This document shows, one piece after another, positions 19,631 to 28,871 of a DNA stretch of 64,000 nucleotides (position 1 is the first letter of the stretch; each line of letters starts with the position of its first letter). The notes beneath the pieces were generated by a model. That model made no database searches. It was given only the letters and a program-made list of their open reading frames with translations, and was not told the origin of the DNA. A program made the position numbers and the translations under genes. The DNA lies in assembly GCA_963763085.1 (NCBI GenBank), contig CAVXNB010000004.1, positions 1,550,001 through 1,614,000 of the forward strand. Direction: 5' to 3'. This stretch comes from CAVXNB01 sp963763085 (GTDB lineage Bacteria; Actinomycetota; Acidimicrobiia; Acidimicrobiales; Bog-793).

Positions 19631-19676
19631 GCCCAGCCCGGTCCTCGAGCCCACGCTCGGGCCGACTGGGCTGGGC
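19631..19676. repeat. Nested double hairpin
   Basis: Outer arms GCCCAGCCC (19631-19639) and GGGCTGGGC (19668-19676) pair perfectly over 9 bp. Inside them CGAGC (19646-19650) and GCTCG (19655-19659) form a second stem, extendable with G-U pairs. The result is a long stable stem-loop in a gene-free stretch. There is no U-run, so a simple terminator is unlikely. Confidence 0.55.
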
Positions 19677-19868
19677 GGAACCGTTGGAAGGCCGTCCGAG
19701 GGCGCCCCGCAGACGGCCGGCGCGAGCGGGTAATTGCCCGGTGTGCTGTCGCGCCGTTCGAGGCGATATGCGCGTGCCGCCAGCAGGGCCTGTGCGTGCC
19801 ATGTGGTCGGACTCTTGACATCGCAGCGTGCTCCTGTCAGGGTTCTCCCTGCGAGGGAAGCGATGATT

Positions 19869-19898
19869 CCCAGCCCTTATATGGTCGCTTGGGCTGGG
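19869..19898. repeat. Hairpin reusing the same arm sequence
   Basis: CCCAGCCC (19869-19876) pairs with GGGCTGGG (19891-19898) around a 14-base AT-rich loop containing TTATATGG. The arms are the same sequence as the outer arms of the hairpin 230 bp upstream, so the two elements may be copies of one repeat or may pair with each other. Confidence 0.5.
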
Positions 19899-20621
19899 TG
19901 GAGCGAATAGCGAACCCGTCCTTGCTCGTAATTCAAGGTGCTTTTGGAACCTTCGAGCAAAGCGAACGGGTATGGCGAGCTACCTCCAGTTTCAACACAG
20001 GTCAGCCGTAGAGGAGTGGTTTCCGGCTGTCCGTAGCGAGCTCCGCGGCTGTGGCGGGTATGCGCCCGCGCCAGTCCCGAGCTCGGACTCACCGAGGGAG
20101 TTCTCCTTGGCGGCGGTGTTTGCTGCGATGAAGCGATTCTTCACTGAACGAGACGACGTCCGGAATTGGCCATCCGCATTCGGCAGCCGACCGGACGTCC
20201 GTGCAGTTCCCGGCGTTGGTGGGGCACAGGGAAGAGATGTGGCGGTTCCGCAGGACGGGGCGATCGTGCCCGGCCCGGCTGAACCGTCTCACAGGGGCAC
20301 CGTTTGGGGTTCCTGGCAGTAGGCGGGTGAAGTTATTGAACCGCAATTCATTGACCCATAACCCATAGAGGCAGGTACAAAAGTGGAGACAAACCCCGCA
20401 AGGCTGGGGGCGTGATGCTGTCGCGCGCGTCCTCGATCCATTGGAAAACCGCGTCGCGCGCCCCCAACGAGACGACATGTTCGTCAAGGCTGTGAGCGTT
20501 CAGGGCGGAGAGTCAGACATCGACGGCGAGAAGACGGCGTTCGCCAGAATTGCGATGTCTGGAATCGGGCTCCTCGAACTCGGTCACGAACGCCCAGGCG
20601 CCGAGACGCCAGGAGATCGCC

Positions 20622-21041
20622 GTGCTCAAGCTGTCCGAAGCCGAAGACCTCGCAGCCCAGTTGAGCGAGCTGCTCAGCTTCATGGCGAGATCGACGCCCA
20701 CCCCGGCTGCGCCCGCGATGGGGTTGTGGGCCTGGAGATCGGACCCGCTCCTCGATGACGACCTCTTGGTCGCGCAGGCGAGCGCCGGCGCCACGGCCAT
20801 CCGAGCGGCCGGGCAGGTGATCCCGACGATCCGTGTGGAGTTCACCGGCATCCGTGTGGAGGGCCTTGCATCCGCCAACCCGCCGATCCAGGTGCAGCGG
20901 GTCGTCTTCAGTGGCCCGCGACAGGTCCAGTCGCTCATCAGCAGCCTGAAGAAGGTCGTGCGTTCGGCGCTCGAGCAGCGACGGACCGATGTCTACATAC
21001 CGACGGACCAGCCGACCCCGGCGCTCTACCTGATCTCCTGA
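20622..21041 (+). CDS. Hypothetical protein, 139 residues
   Basis: The start is GTG at 20622, supported by AGGAG at 20611-20615 with 6-bp spacing; an in-frame extension upstream has no such signal. The protein is soluble, with an amphipathic N-terminus (LKLSEAEDLAAQLSELLSFM), a middle with VAQASAGATAIRAAGQVIP, a predicted beta stretch VEFTGIRVEGLASA and IQVQRVVFSGPRQ, and a basic C-terminal helix LISSLKKVVRSALEQRR. I do not recognise the family. It sits about 100 bp upstream of a type IV pilin and could share its transcript. Confidence 0.6.
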   Translation: MLKLSEAEDLAAQLSELLSFMARSTPTPAAPAMGLWAWRSDPLLDDDLLVAQASAGATAIRAAGQVIPTIRVEFTGIRVEGLASANPPIQVQRVVFSGPRQVQSLISSLKKVVRSALEQRRTDVYIPTDQPTPALYLIS

Positions 21042-21142
21042 TCAGGCGTGAGCCGCTGAGCGTTGCCGGCGGAAGATCCTTCAAGGCTCTGCTGACGCAG
21101 AAAAAGTGCTGCACATTTATTGACCATAGGAGGCAGTTTGTT

Positions 21143-21751
21143 ATGAGGAAAGTTTCCAAGAGGTACCCGCTCAAGGACTTGAGACGACGAGAACCGCACG
21201 ACGAGGGCTTCACTCTCATCGAGCTCCTCGTCGTGTTGCTCATCATCGGTATCCTGCTCGCGATCGCGATCCCGACGTTCCTGTCGACGACCAAGAACGC
21301 GAGCGACACCGCTGCGCAGGCGAACCTGCAGAGCTCGCTCACCGGTGCGAAGGCGTACTACACCGAGACGAACGGGCAGCAGTCCTACAGCGGCATCGAC
21401 GTGGCCACCGGCAACGGCCAGTCGACGATCTCGCAGCTCGCCGGCGCTCCCGTGTTCGTGTCGGGCGGCCCGTCGACGGGCGTCAACTTCGTGTCGATCT
21501 CGACCCAGCAGAACGGCAGTGCCGATGCGCTCGAGATGACGGCGTGGTCGAAGGGGACCGAGAACTGCTGGATCATCGTCAGCCTGAGCGCACCGCAGAC
21601 GACCGCGGTCCTCGGGGAAACGGGTACCGGCACCTATTACGCCGTGGACCCGAACGTGCCTTCTTCCTCCTGCATCGCTGGGACGGGCACGACGTTCACC
21701 AACTGGCCCGGATCCGTCGTCGCTCAGACCGGCGGGTTCCCGACGGGTTGA
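21143..21751 (+). CDS. Type IV pilin-like prepilin, copy 1
   Basis: 202 residues from ATG 21143 with AGGAGG 9 bp upstream. A 22-residue basic leader ends in Gly before FTLIELLVV, the class III signal cut and N-methylated by prepilin peptidase, with Glu at +5. The single hydrophobic helix (LLIIGILLAIAIPTFLS) is followed by a pilin head with two cysteines near the end (NCWIIVSL and SSSCIAG). No pilus assembly genes are in the window, so the machinery must be elsewhere. It is a monocistronic gene closed by a strong terminator, and is paralogous to the pilin at 27959. Confidence 0.92.
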   Translation: MRKVSKRYPLKDLRRREPHDEGFTLIELLVVLLIIGILLAIAIPTFLSTTKNASDTAAQANLQSSLTGAKAYYTETNGQQSYSGIDVATGNGQSTISQLAGAPVFVSGGPSTGVNFVSISTQQNGSADALEMTAWSKGTENCWIIVSLSAPQTTAVLGETGTGTYYAVDPNVPSSSCIAGTGTTFTNWPGSVVAQTGGFPTG

Positions 21752-21904
21752 CCTCGACTGAGCTCATCGTGAACTGGGATCGCTGATGTGCGTCCTTTGC
21801 GAGGCAGTTCAGGGCGAGTACAGCTACACCGTCGGCTGACTGTGCGTGGGACGGCAGCGTCAACGGACGGTAAAGACAGTAGCTACAAGTAGCAGAGCAG
21901 TGAC

Positions 21905-21943
21905 AAGAGCCCCCGTGACCGGTGGTCGCGGGGGCTCTTTTTT
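21905..21943 (+). terminator. Rho-independent terminator of pilin copy 1
   Basis: AAGAGCCCCCG pairs perfectly with CGGGGGCTCTT over 11 bp and is followed by TTTTTT. This is a canonical intrinsic terminator. The stem is nearly the same sequence as the one after pilin copy 2. Confidence 0.92.
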
Positions 21944-22120
21944 GTCGAGCTCGATTCCTGGTCTAGGCTGTTGTCCTTTGCAGGCCCTGGTCTGCAGATT
22001 CCTAAGGCTGGCAAGTTGCGAGGGTAGCGAGCTCATGGACATTGCGAGGACCAGTGGCGGCCTGTCCGTCGGAACGGTCGGTCGGTTGGTTGAAGGCGCC
22101 CCATGTGAAGGCGGGCGCAC

Positions 22121-25013
22121 GTGACCACCGCGGACCGGCGCCGACCGCGGCCGAAGCAGCCGCATGGATCATCTACGGGCCACAAGACTGCGTCCGGAGC
22201 GAGTCGTCGCCACCGTGCACGATTGCTGGAGCGTGACGACTATCTGTCCGAGCTGCGGGCCTTGTTCTCCGACGACTGGGACCATCCCGTCGGCCCGATC
22301 GTGGTGGAGGGTGGGACGGGTGTCGGGAAGACGGCGTTTCTGAAGGCGGCGTGCCAGATCGCCGTCGATGCCGGATGGACCGTGCTGCGCGCCCGGGGCG
22401 ACGGCCTGAAGGAGCGGGCAGCTTTCGGTGTCGTCAAGCAGTTGCTGAGCTCTCAAGCCGGCGGCGCCACCGAAGTGACGGCGGCTGGCGGAGACGCGAA
22501 AGGCGGCGCGGCGGATCTCGACCGTCTGGTGAAGAAGCTCTCCGCCGAGCAAGGCGTCGTCATAGCCGTCGACGATGCGCACTGGTCCGACGAGGAGTCG
22601 AGCGAGTGGCTCTACGACTTCGAGCAACGCGCTTACCCGAAGGCGAGGCTGATCATCGGCTTGGCGGCGCGGGCCCCGGGGGCGCCGCTTCATCGCGTCG
22701 AGCACATCTTGTCCGAACCGTCAGCTCGGGTGATGGCACTCGCCCCGCTTTCAGCCGAGGCGGTCGAGGCACTTGCGACCGACTATTTCAGCCTGCCCGC
22801 CGAGGAGGCCTTCGTCCGCGCGTGTCACGAGGAGACCGGGGGACACCCGGGCTTGCTCTTCGCTCTCTTCCGGGAGCTCGGTCTCGAGAGGACGTCACCG
22901 AGTGCCCTCTCGGTCGAGCGTGTCCACACCGTGACTTCGGCGGCTGTGGCCCGCTCCGTCCTCGGACGCCTGGCGTCGCTCGAGCCCGATGCCGCCACGG
23001 TGCTCGACGTCGTCGCCGTCGCCGGTGGTCCTGTCGATCTCGATCTCGTCGACGAGGTGACGGCTCTCGAGCCAGCGAGAGTCAGCGCAGCAGCCGAGAG
23101 TCTCCGAGCAGTCGACCTGCTCGGACGAGGGAGGGCACTTTCGATCCTGCACCCCTTCGTGGGACGAACGGTTTACGCGGACATCAGGCCGACGATCCGT
23201 GCCGAGCTCCACGTGAGAATTGCCAAGGGCCTGAAGGCTCGCGGCGCGCCCGTTCACGAGCTGGCGGAGCACCTGGCCGCGGCCGAGCCGACCGGCGACG
23301 AGTGGGTGGCCAAGCAACTCGAGGAGGCCGGCGGCCTCGCGCTTCGCCAAGGCGCTTCCGCGCAAGCGGTGCGGTACCTGAGCCGCGCGTTGGCAGAACA
23401 GCCGATGGCTCCGCGCCGGCCCGACATGCTGCTGAACCTCGCCCGGGCCGAAGCGTCTCTCGATGCGATGCCGGCGCTCGAGTACCTGCGTCAGGCGCTC
23501 GAACAGAGCGCCGACCCCCGGCACGCGGCGCATGCGGCGCTGGACGTGAGTCGGACGGTGCCCGGATCTCTCCGCTCGTTCCGAGCTCGGCCCGATGCTG
23601 CAACAAATTGCAGGGTTGCTTCCCGAGAACGACGTCGCCGCCAAGGTGGAGCTGTTGGTGGCCGCCGTGCTCGTCAGCAGAACGCCGGCGGCGATGCTGA
23701 TGGCAGCCGAGCTGCTCGGCTCGGTGGTCGGGCCAAGTCGCGATCCCCGCACGCCGGCACAGCGCGAAGCGCTCGCCCTCATGGCGACGATCGAGATCGG
23801 CAGCTCCACGCGGGCGCGACCGATCGATGTCGCCAACGTCGTACGGCGCGCCGTGCTCGGCGAGGAGTTCGTGAGTCAGAACCCGCTCCGCTGTGAGCTG
23901 TGGGCGCGTGCGTTGCTGGCTCTTGCGCGCGCCGGCGACTTCAAGGAGGCCGACCGTCTCGCACGCCAAGCCCAGGCCGTCAGCCGCTCGCACGACCTCG
24001 AGCTTGCCGACGCCGAGTTCTCGACGACGCTCGCGGTCTCGCTCGCCCTGCAAGGTTCGCTCGCCAGTGCCGAGACCGAAGCGCGTTGGGCGCTCTCGGT
24101 CGCCGAGGAGCGGCCGTGGGCGCGTCGGCCCGAAGCCGTCGCCTGTCTCGTGAGCACACTGTTGGATCAGGGCCGGGTCGAGGACGCCGACGAGGTGGCG
24201 TCGATGCTCGACCTCGCCGACCTGCAGCCGTCCCCGTTGGAAGGCCACGGCCTGCTCGAACAGCGCGGACGCGTCCGCGCCGCGCAAGGGCGATGGTCGG
24301 AGGCAATGGCCGACTTCCTGCGAGCGGGCCGGTGGGCCGACGAGTGTGGGATCGACAGCCCTGTCGTCGCCGTCTGGCGGAGCGAGAGCGCGTTGACGCT
24401 GGCAGCACTCGACCGCCGCGAGGAGGCTTCGCGTCTCGCCGACGAGAACCTGGAGCTCAGTCGCGTCCACGGAGCGAACTGGGTCCTCGGAGCGGCGCTG
24501 CATCTGGTCGCCATCGTCGGCGACGCCGACATTCAGCTGGCGCGGTTGGAGCAGGCGGTGCGACTGCTCGAGGGCTCGCCGGCGCAGCTCCAGCTCGCCT
24601 CTGCCCTGATCGATCATGGCCGGGTCCTCCGCGAAGAAGGGGCTCCCCCGACCAAGTCCAGGAACGTCCTTCGCCGCGGCGCCGACCTCGCGTTGCGCAG
24701 TGGTGCGGCGCCGCTGATCTCCAGAGCCGGCGGCGAGCTTCGCCTGAGTGGTGCACGGCCGCGTCGCCTGGCGCTGTCGGGAGCCGAGGCGCTCACCTCC
24801 AGCGAGCGTCGCGTCATCTCGCTCGCGGCCAGCGGCCGTACGAATGCGGAGATCGCAAGCGCCTTGTTTCTTGCGGAAAAGACCGTCGAAGGCCATCTTC
24901 TCCGCGCGTATCGCAAGCTCGAAGTCCGCTCGAGGCGTGAGCTGAGGGCTGTTTACCCGATCGAGGGCGGCGAAGACGTGCTCGACGCACCGTCCTCGCC
25001 CTCGCCCGGCTAG
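22121..25013 (+). CDS. LuxR-family AAA/STAND ATPase transcriptional regulator (LAL type), one frameshift
   Basis: About 960 residues from GTG 22121. The N-terminal ATPase (about 35-300) begins LLERDDYLSELRALF and has Walker A VVEGGTGVGKTAF and Walker B VVIAVDDAHWSDEES. A winged-helix and TPR-like middle follows. The C-terminus is a LuxR/GerE helix-turn-helix: LTSSERRVISLAASGRTNAE, IASALFLAEKTVEGHL. The reading frame changes at about 23560-23565, where VSRTVP continues as DLSARSELGPMLQQIAG in the other frame; one extra base explains it. Proteins of this class are large signal-dependent activators. It lies between a pilin and an S53 peptidase, so it might control either; this is inference. Confidence 0.85.
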
Positions 25014-25031
25014 CTCCAGAAAGTCCGCTTT

Positions 25032-25049
25032 CCGCCGGTTGCGGCGGAT
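25032..25049 (+). terminator. Hairpin after the LuxR-type regulator
   Basis: TCCGCC and GGCGGA form a perfect 6-bp stem with a 6-base loop, 19 bp after the stop. There is no strong U-run, so it is a weak or factor-dependent terminator at best. Confidence 0.4.
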
Positions 25050-25314
25050 CTCGTCCACTTTGCCGCCCGGCCGCGTTCGGGCTCCCCGCGTGCCCTGCCA
25101 CCTGGCGTTGTGCTGGCGAGGCTCTGTGGCCGCCTCCGTCTATATCGAGGGTTCCCCTTGCTTCGCGAGAGGGTCGACGCCTCGGAGCGATGCGCAATAA
25201 CAAGGGTCGTGGCTTGAGCCGGACGCGGAATGACGCCGCCTATACCAAGGGCGGACAACGTGAATATCCACGGGGAGCGGGTGGCGTTGCAGGGGGACGG
25301 GCAGGCAATGTGTG

Positions 25315-25400
25315 GGGTGTTCACCAGGGAGAATGCCCCGTACGGTGGCCAAAGAGGCTGCTGAGCAAAGCTGCGCCCGGTACTTGGCTCTCCTCGATCG
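25315..25400 (+). promoter_or_regulatory. Conserved upstream element of the S53 peptidase (copy A)
   Basis: About 85 bases upstream of the peptidase start are clearly homologous to 26944-27027 in front of the decayed second copy. The most conserved cores are CCCGTACGGTGGCCA and CTGCTGAGCA. A small stem GGG/CCC around GAAT and a second stem flanking GCTGAGCA can be drawn in both copies, and the paired bases in the second stem co-vary (GGCU/AGCU against CGACU/AGUUG). This suggests a structured leader RNA or a protein-binding operator; no known riboswitch class is recognised. The remaining sequence of 25014-25314 shows nothing else I can name. Confidence 0.5.
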
Positions 25401-25442
25401 ACCCCCACTCATTGAAGGCAAAGCCGGGCCTGGGATACCTGC

Positions 25443-26688
25443 ATGCAACGCTTCCGCTTCGCTTCCGCCCTCGGCATACTCGCCCTGGTCTGCTCAACTT
25501 CAGCCGTCGTCTCGGCGTCGGGCCCGTCAAAGGCACTCTCGGCGCCCCGGAGCTTCCTCGTGCGGGCGACGCGTGAGCCTGACGACGACCTCCCGCTGCG
25601 CGAGTGCCGCCGTCGTGGGCGGGAGCTACCTTCCGGCCCAGCTGGCGGCGCATTACGACATGACGCCGCTGCTCGATCTCGGCGACCAGGGCCAGGGGGT
25701 CCGTATAGCCGTGGTGGAGTTCCAGCCGAACCTCCGCTCCGATATCGCCGCCTACCAGCGGTGCCAGGGGTCGCACGCCACGGTCGACTACATCCCGGTG
25801 GGCGAGCCGAGGGCAATCTTCGCCCGCGGCGGTGACGAGGCGACGCTCGACATCGAGACGATCATCGGCCTCGCACCCCGGGCGACGATCGACGTCTATC
25901 AGGCGCCGAAGAACGCCACGCCGGCTCAGATCATGGCCGTATACCAGAAGATCGTCAGCCGCAACGTCGACAGCGTGATCTCGATCTCGTGGGGAGAGTG
26001 CGAGCTCGACGCCAACTCGACGGTCGTGGCGGCCGAGGGTCAGGACTTCGCCCAGGCCTACGCCCAGGACCAGACGGTCTACGCGGCGGCCGGCGACTCC
26101 GGCCTGACGGGCTGCGGGGGGACCGAGCACGGTCTGCGTTCGACCGACGATCCGGCCAGCCAGCCGGACGTGATCGGCGTGGGAGGAACGACGATCGCAG
26201 GTGCGCACGAGACGGTGTGGAACCGGGGCAGTGGCGTAGGCGGAGGGGGCGTGTCGCTCGACGCGGCGATGCCGGCATACCAGCACGCCGTGCTGGGCGA
26301 CCGTAAGGCGTGCGGAACCGACGGGAAGAGCTTCTGCCGGCAGGTGCCGGACGTGAGCGCGGATGCCGACCCATACACCGGGTACGTCATCTACTTCGAC
26401 GGCAAGTGGCAGGGCGGTTGGGGCGGCACGAGTGCCGCCACTCCGCTCTGGGCCGCAGCGACAGCACTGATCGACGCCTCGCCGGCGTGCCGGAGCACCG
26501 GAAGGGTGGCCAACATGCTCCCGACTCTGTACTCGCTCGGTCGTCACCACTCCGGGGCTACCGCGCTCTACGACGTGACGAGAGGCAGCAACGGGCACAA
26601 GGCCACGCAGGGTTATGACATGGCGAGCGGGTTGGGGACGCCGAGGGTCGCGATCCTTGCGGCTGCGGCTTGTGGGCACGGTTCGTGA
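25443..26688 (+). CDS. Secreted S53-family (sedolisin) serine-carboxyl peptidase, one frameshift
   Basis: About 415 residues. The start at ATG 25443 gives a Sec signal peptide (MQRFRFASALGILALVCSTS, then AVVSASG). The frame changes at about 25575-25610 to the catalytic frame, which is continuous to 26688 from VVGGSYLPAQLAAHYDMTP. Sedolisin residues are all present: Glu and Asp in DEATLDIETI, Asp in AAAGDSG, and Ser in GGWGGTSAATP. Family enzymes are acid-acting secreted peptidases; no long propeptide is visible, as in kumamolisin-like short forms. Its upstream element is duplicated before a decayed copy at 27 kb. The shift is probably a base-calling indel. Confidence 0.82.
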
Positions 26689-26943
26689 CCGTCTGATCCA
26701 CTGTCAAATGAGCGTGTGCGTGCGGTAGCAAAGGCGCCGGCGCCAGCCAGGCACACGGGTGCTCCTCGAAAACCTGAGGGTTGTGCGGGCGGTATGTGGG
26801 GATATAGCGAGGGTAGTCGCGTCTAATAGCGCGGGTTCGTCTCCGATATGAAGAGGGAATGGCGACATCGCAACTCAAGGGCATGCCCCGCGTTTCGGCA
26901 CGGGAAACAGATCGTATTGCGCGGGGGCTATGCCCGAAAGTGA

Positions 26944-27027
26944 GGGGTGTCAACTGGGACGAATGTCCCGTACGGTGGCCAGAGCGACTGCTGAGCAGAG
27001 TTGTGCCCAGTACTCAGCCGTCCATTG
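26944..27027 (+). promoter_or_regulatory. Conserved upstream element (copy B)
   Basis: This aligns base for base with 25315-25400 over about 85 positions, with weaker similarity continuing to the start codon (GCATGAAA against GCATGCAA). Here the first stem is perfect: GGGAC (26956-26960), GAAT loop, GTCCC (26965-26969). It stands before a broken S53 gene, so it is a relic or a still-active leader without its original gene. The stretch 26689-26943 between the peptidase stop and this element holds no recognisable gene. Confidence 0.5.
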
Positions 27028-27072
27028 ATTGATACCCATTCATTGATGTTTTTAACTGGGCAAGGGATTGGC

Positions 27073-27543
27073 ATGAAAGTTCTCTTGGACGAGGGGTCAA
27101 CCCTCCTCCTAACGAAGTCGCGCACGCCCTCACAAGGAGACTGTGTTCGGAAGAACGCAGCACCTACGGGCCTGTTGCGCGCGTCCTCGCGAGGGACAGC
27201 TGTACCGACCGGCACCGGCTCATGCCAACGCGTGCCTAGGTACCCCGGGGCGAAGCAAGATTCGGCGAAGCGACTCTTCATGGAAACTGAAGGGTCGCTT
27301 CGTCGCGCCTCGGTTCCGAACGACTTGGCGAGTGGAGTGGCCGTTCCCATTGGCCGGTCACTCCACTGCCGAGCCGCTCTCGTCCACAAGATCTCTGGCG
27401 CAAGCACCGAGACCGTCTGGAACCGGGGCACCGGCCATGGAGGAGGGGGCATCTCGCACATGGCCCCCATGCCCCGGTTCCAGCACGCGGTCTCCGGGAC
27501 GGTCGCCGGCCTCGCTTCGGCGAGCTGCGGGAGGGCGGCGTGA
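27073..27543 (+). pseudogene. Decayed second copy of the S53 peptidase
   Basis: The ATG at 27073 sits where the peptidase start would be relative to the shared upstream element, but the next 100 codons do not match a peptidase and there is no signal peptide. Near the end the frame reads TETVWNRGTGHGGGGISHM, then APMPRFQHAVSG, which matches HETVWNRGSGVGGGGVSLD, then AAMPAYQHAVLG of the intact S53 gene (about 26210-26300). The catalytic Glu/Asp segment and the GTS serine segment are missing. It is an internally deleted relic of a tandem duplication. Confidence 0.65.
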
Positions 27544-27958
27544 TGACCTCCTACGTCCCTGAGATCGGCCAGGACGGCTCCAAGGCCGTGCTCGCGGCAG
27601 GACTGTTCAACCGGCCCGGCGACGCTCTGAGCGCCGTCTGGCCCGTGCGTGCTCTGACAGGGCGAGTACGCACTGCAGGCTTCGATCTGGTCCAGGTGCT
27701 GGCGCTGCCGCTGGTCGCCTTGGGCTCGATCAACAAGGTGTTGCGGTTCTGGCAGGCGGGCCTCGCCCGCGTCGGCAGGGATCTCCCACCGGCTCGGTGG
27801 AGGGGCGAGCCTCGCGCCGCCCCTCCACTACCAAGAAGCAGTGAGGAGAGGGGGGGGGGGGCGGCGCCTTATGAGGACAGATCGACGCAGAACAACGTCT
27901 GCTGCGAGGGGGAGTTGATGACCTACATCGGCTCCATTGAACATTGGAGGAAAGCGTC
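27544..27958 (+). other. Spacer with a 12-G homopolymer before pilin copy 2
   Basis: An open frame of 140 codons crosses this stretch (27540-27962), but its composition, with a proline- and arginine-rich end, does not look like a real protein. The notable content is a run of twelve G at 27850-27861, about 100 bp upstream of the pilin start, in the region where its promoter must lie. No clear -10/-35 pair could be fixed. Confidence 0.4.
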
Positions 27959-28549
27959 ATGACCAACACCACCGAGAGGCTCCGCTCGCGGCGTCTCAGG
28001 ATCGAGCAAGAAGGCGACGAGGGCTTCACGCTCATCGAGCTTCTCGTGGTCCTGCTCATCATCGGCATCCTGCTCGCGATCGCGATCCCGACGTTCCTGT
28101 CGGTGACCCGGGGCGCGAACAACACCGCCGCCCAGGCGAACCTGCAGACGGCGCTTACCGGTACCAACACCTTCTACACGACTGGGGGCCAGACCTACTC
28201 CGGCATCGACGTGGGTACGAATCCGCAAGTGTCGGACATCTCGCAGATCGACGTCGGCTTGACGTTCGTGTCGGGCACCAACTCGACGCAGTCGAACGTC
28301 GTCTCGCTGACGACGAACGGCAACGGCGGAGCACTCGGCATGGCCGTGTTCTCGAAGGGTACGAGGGACTGCTGGTACGTCCTCGACCTCAAGGCCACCC
28401 AGACGGCTGCGGTCTGGACCGAGACTGCGCCCGGTACCTACTACGGCGTTGTCACCAACACCACCGCCGGCGCCTGCACAGCAGGGGCGACGGGCACGTT
28501 CGCGGCTGGACCCGCGACGATGCAGACAGGGGGCTACCCGGCCGGCTGA
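27959..28549 (+). CDS. Type IV pilin-like prepilin, copy 2
   Basis: 196 residues from ATG 27959, with GGAGGAAAG 6-8 bp upstream. Like copy 1 it has a 22-residue charged leader ending in Gly, then FTLIELLVVLLIIGILLAI and IPTFLS. The head shares the pattern QANLQTALTGTNTFYT, TYSGIDV, SKGTRDCWYVLDL and a C-terminal GACTAGATGTFA with copy 1, including the two cysteines that probably form the pilin disulfide loop. It is followed by the same type of terminator. It may be the major subunit or an alternative subunit of the same pilus. Confidence 0.92.
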   Translation: MTNTTERLRSRRLRIEQEGDEGFTLIELLVVLLIIGILLAIAIPTFLSVTRGANNTAAQANLQTALTGTNTFYTTGGQTYSGIDVGTNPQVSDISQIDVGLTFVSGTNSTQSNVVSLTTNGNGGALGMAVFSKGTRDCWYVLDLKATQTAAVWTETAPGTYYGVVTNTTAGACTAGATGTFAAGPATMQTGGYPAG

Positions 28550-28609
28550 GCAGGTATCGCTCCGTTCGTCGACCGCCGCTCGCAGGCGCCTCGAATCGGA
28601 CGGCACGAC

Positions 28610-28645
28610 AAAGAGCCCCCGTGACCTCGGTCGCGGGGGCTCTTT
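28610..28645 (+). terminator. Rho-independent terminator of pilin copy 2
   Basis: AAGAGCCCCCG (28611-28621) pairs with CGGGGGCTCTT (28634-28644) over 11 bp. The stem equals that of the copy 1 terminator, and the loops differ by a few bases. The U-run is short (TTTAGG), so it is weaker than copy 1. Confidence 0.85.
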
Positions 28646-28699
28646 AGGTGTTGTACGTCCTCCGCTTCCAGCGAGGCGACCACAAGGGAACACCTCCGG

Positions 28700-28726
28700 C
28701 CGTGCTGTGCTGGGCCATGATGCACC
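28700..28726. repeat. 27-bp exact dispersed repeat, copy 1
   Basis: The 27 bases starting CCGTGCTGTGCTGGGCC and ending ATGATGCACC recur exactly at 40322-40348 in the same orientation, 11.6 kb away. In both places it lies 2-30 bp upstream of a start codon and next to disturbed sequence. It does not fall within a shared gene. Confidence 0.75.
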
Positions 28727-28727
28727 C

Positions 28728-28871
28728 GTGAACGACTTCCTCGTCACCTACCTCGACACCATCGACGAGCGGCTCCTGAGCTACCTCGACGACGACGAGT
28801 TGAAGCTCGACGTCGTTCAGCGCTTGCGGCTCCGGGTTGGAGCGCACCTCGACCTGGAGGGCAACGCGTGA
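28728..28871 (+). CDS. Small hypothetical acidic protein, 47 residues
   Basis: GTG 28728 opens a 47-codon frame beginning MNDFLVTYLDTIDERLL, with a charged continuation SYLDDDELKLDVVQRLRLR. Composition is protein-like and helical. The start directly follows the 27-bp dispersed repeat and the stop overlaps a further GTG as GTGA at 28868. I do not recognise the family. A minus-strand frame overlaps this region and looks partly protein-like too, so the call is tentative. Confidence 0.4.
   Translation: MNDFLVTYLDTIDERLLSYLDDDELKLDVVQRLRLRVGAHLDLEGNA

Larger units (their letters stand above)
19247..20621 (+). other. Gene-poor region, about 1.37 kb
   Basis: No frame here looks like a protein: open frames on both strands are short, overlapping and of erratic composition. 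It holds the promoter region for the cyclase operon (left end), two strong hairpins listed separately, a TTGACA box at about 19816, and the promoter and leader of the gene at 20622. Base composition is slightly more AT-rich than the flanks. It may carry decayed genes or a non-coding RNA. Confidence 0.5.

Noticed and set aside
19403..20011. A 202-codon plus-strand frame in the gene-poor stretch.
   Set aside because: Amino-acid composition is erratic, there is no Shine-Dalgarno, and it runs through two strong hairpins.
25315..25442. Cyclic-di-GMP riboswitch before the S53 peptidase, suggested by GCAAAG-like words and nearby pilins.
   Set aside because: The conserved core order and tetraloop/receptor sequences of the known class I and II motifs are not present; only short words match.
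27540..27962. A 140-codon frame before pilin copy 2.
   Set aside because: It crosses the 12-G tract and overlaps the pilin start; no family features. Treated as a spacer.
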